Assembly (NCBI GenBank): GCA_937125035.1
Contig: CAKZLG010000179.1
Span: forward strand, 1-35,514
From: an uncultured Maribacter sp.
GTDB taxonomy: Bacteria; Bacteroidota; Bacteroidia; Flavobacteriales; Flavobacteriaceae
Direction: 5' to 3'
Length of the DNA: 35,514 bases
The position numbers and the translations under genes are program-made. This document shows, in pieces, positions 35,415-35,514 of this stretch. Numbering within the stretch: the first letter of the stretch is position 1; each line of letters begins with the position of its first letter. The notes under the pieces were generated by a model that saw nothing but the letters and a program-made list of their open reading frames with translations, was not told the DNA's origin and ran no database searches.

Positions 35415-35514
35415 TGAACAAAAAATATACTTACATCTGGGTTTCCTTGATCGTGCTCATCTTTGGGATCATAGTGGTGCCACGCATTGTTGACCGGCTA
35501 AAATCGGGTACGGT
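35414..35514 (+). CDS. Start of a membrane-anchored protein, probably SCO1/SenC copper chaperone (3' partial)
   Basis: From GTG 35414 (overlapping the preceding stop as TAGTG) the frame stays open to the window end. The 33 visible codons encode a Lys-rich start and one hydrophobic helix (YIWVSLIVLIFGIIVVP). This resembles the N-terminus of SCO-family proteins that in this phylum follow the oxidase subunit genes and deliver copper to CuA, but the diagnostic CxxxC motif would lie beyond the window, so the identity is inferred from order. Confidence 0.55.
   Translation, partial: MNKKYTYIWVSLIVLIFGIIVVPRIVDRLKSGT

Overview
The window reads as a stretch of core chromosome from a member of the family Flavobacteriaceae (Bacteroidota). 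The evidence is an Alternative Complex III (Act) operon joined to an aa3-type oxidase, a sprA gene for the type IX secretion translocon of about 2,380 codons, the gene order maeB-ruvA-sprA-gcvH-vanZ-tonB, and promoters that fit the flavobacterial TTG-N17-23-TAnnTTTG pattern. An Allomuricauda/Maribacter-like genus is a guess from gene order and protein character only. Coding density is very high, no intergenic gap exceeds about 220 bp, and I see no rRNA, tRNA, CRISPR array, insertion sequence or phage gene.

Layout. (1) 1-10109, plus strand: a terminal respiratory operon, actB (5' end cut by the window edge), actC, actD, actE, actF, coxB, coxA, closed by a strong terminator. Its products take electrons from menaquinol through the iron-sulfur and haem subunits of ACIII to a CuA/haem a/haem a3-CuB oxidase. 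(2) 10193-11020: a secreted DUF2807-type protein, convergent with and overlapping by 4 nt a minus-strand acyl-CoA oxidase-like gene (11017-13281). (3) 13377-16641: a tightly overlapping trio ruvB, cytochrome P450, queG. (4) 16732-19637: a two-gene sucrose module, a GH13 sucrose phosphorylase and a SUC-type MFS transporter. (5) 19734-29788: maeB, ruvA, sprA, apparently one operon. (6) 29917-31449: gcvH, a VanZ-like protein, and a TonB energy transducer with a terminator. (7) 31667 to the end: a second oxidase operon, haem O synthase (cyoE), two different subunit III proteins, subunit IV, a terminator, then a SCO-like protein with no Cys or His and the start of a following membrane protein, probably the true SCO copper chaperone.

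Together, regions 1 and 7 supply a whole menaquinol-to-oxygen chain split into two loci about 21 kb apart: catalytic core in one, accessory subunits and cofactor assembly in the other. Region 4 imports sucrose and cleaves it with phosphate, saving ATP. Region 5 links central carbon metabolism, Holliday-junction processing and protein secretion in one transcription unit.

I found no clearly new multi-gene system. The best candidates for a second look are the helix-hairpin-helix tail on ActC, the Cys/His-free SCO-like protein, the P450 wedged by 4-nt overlaps between ruvB and queG, the sucrose cassette, the tandem unlike subunit III genes, and a perfect inverted repeat in the promoter region of the second subunit III gene.
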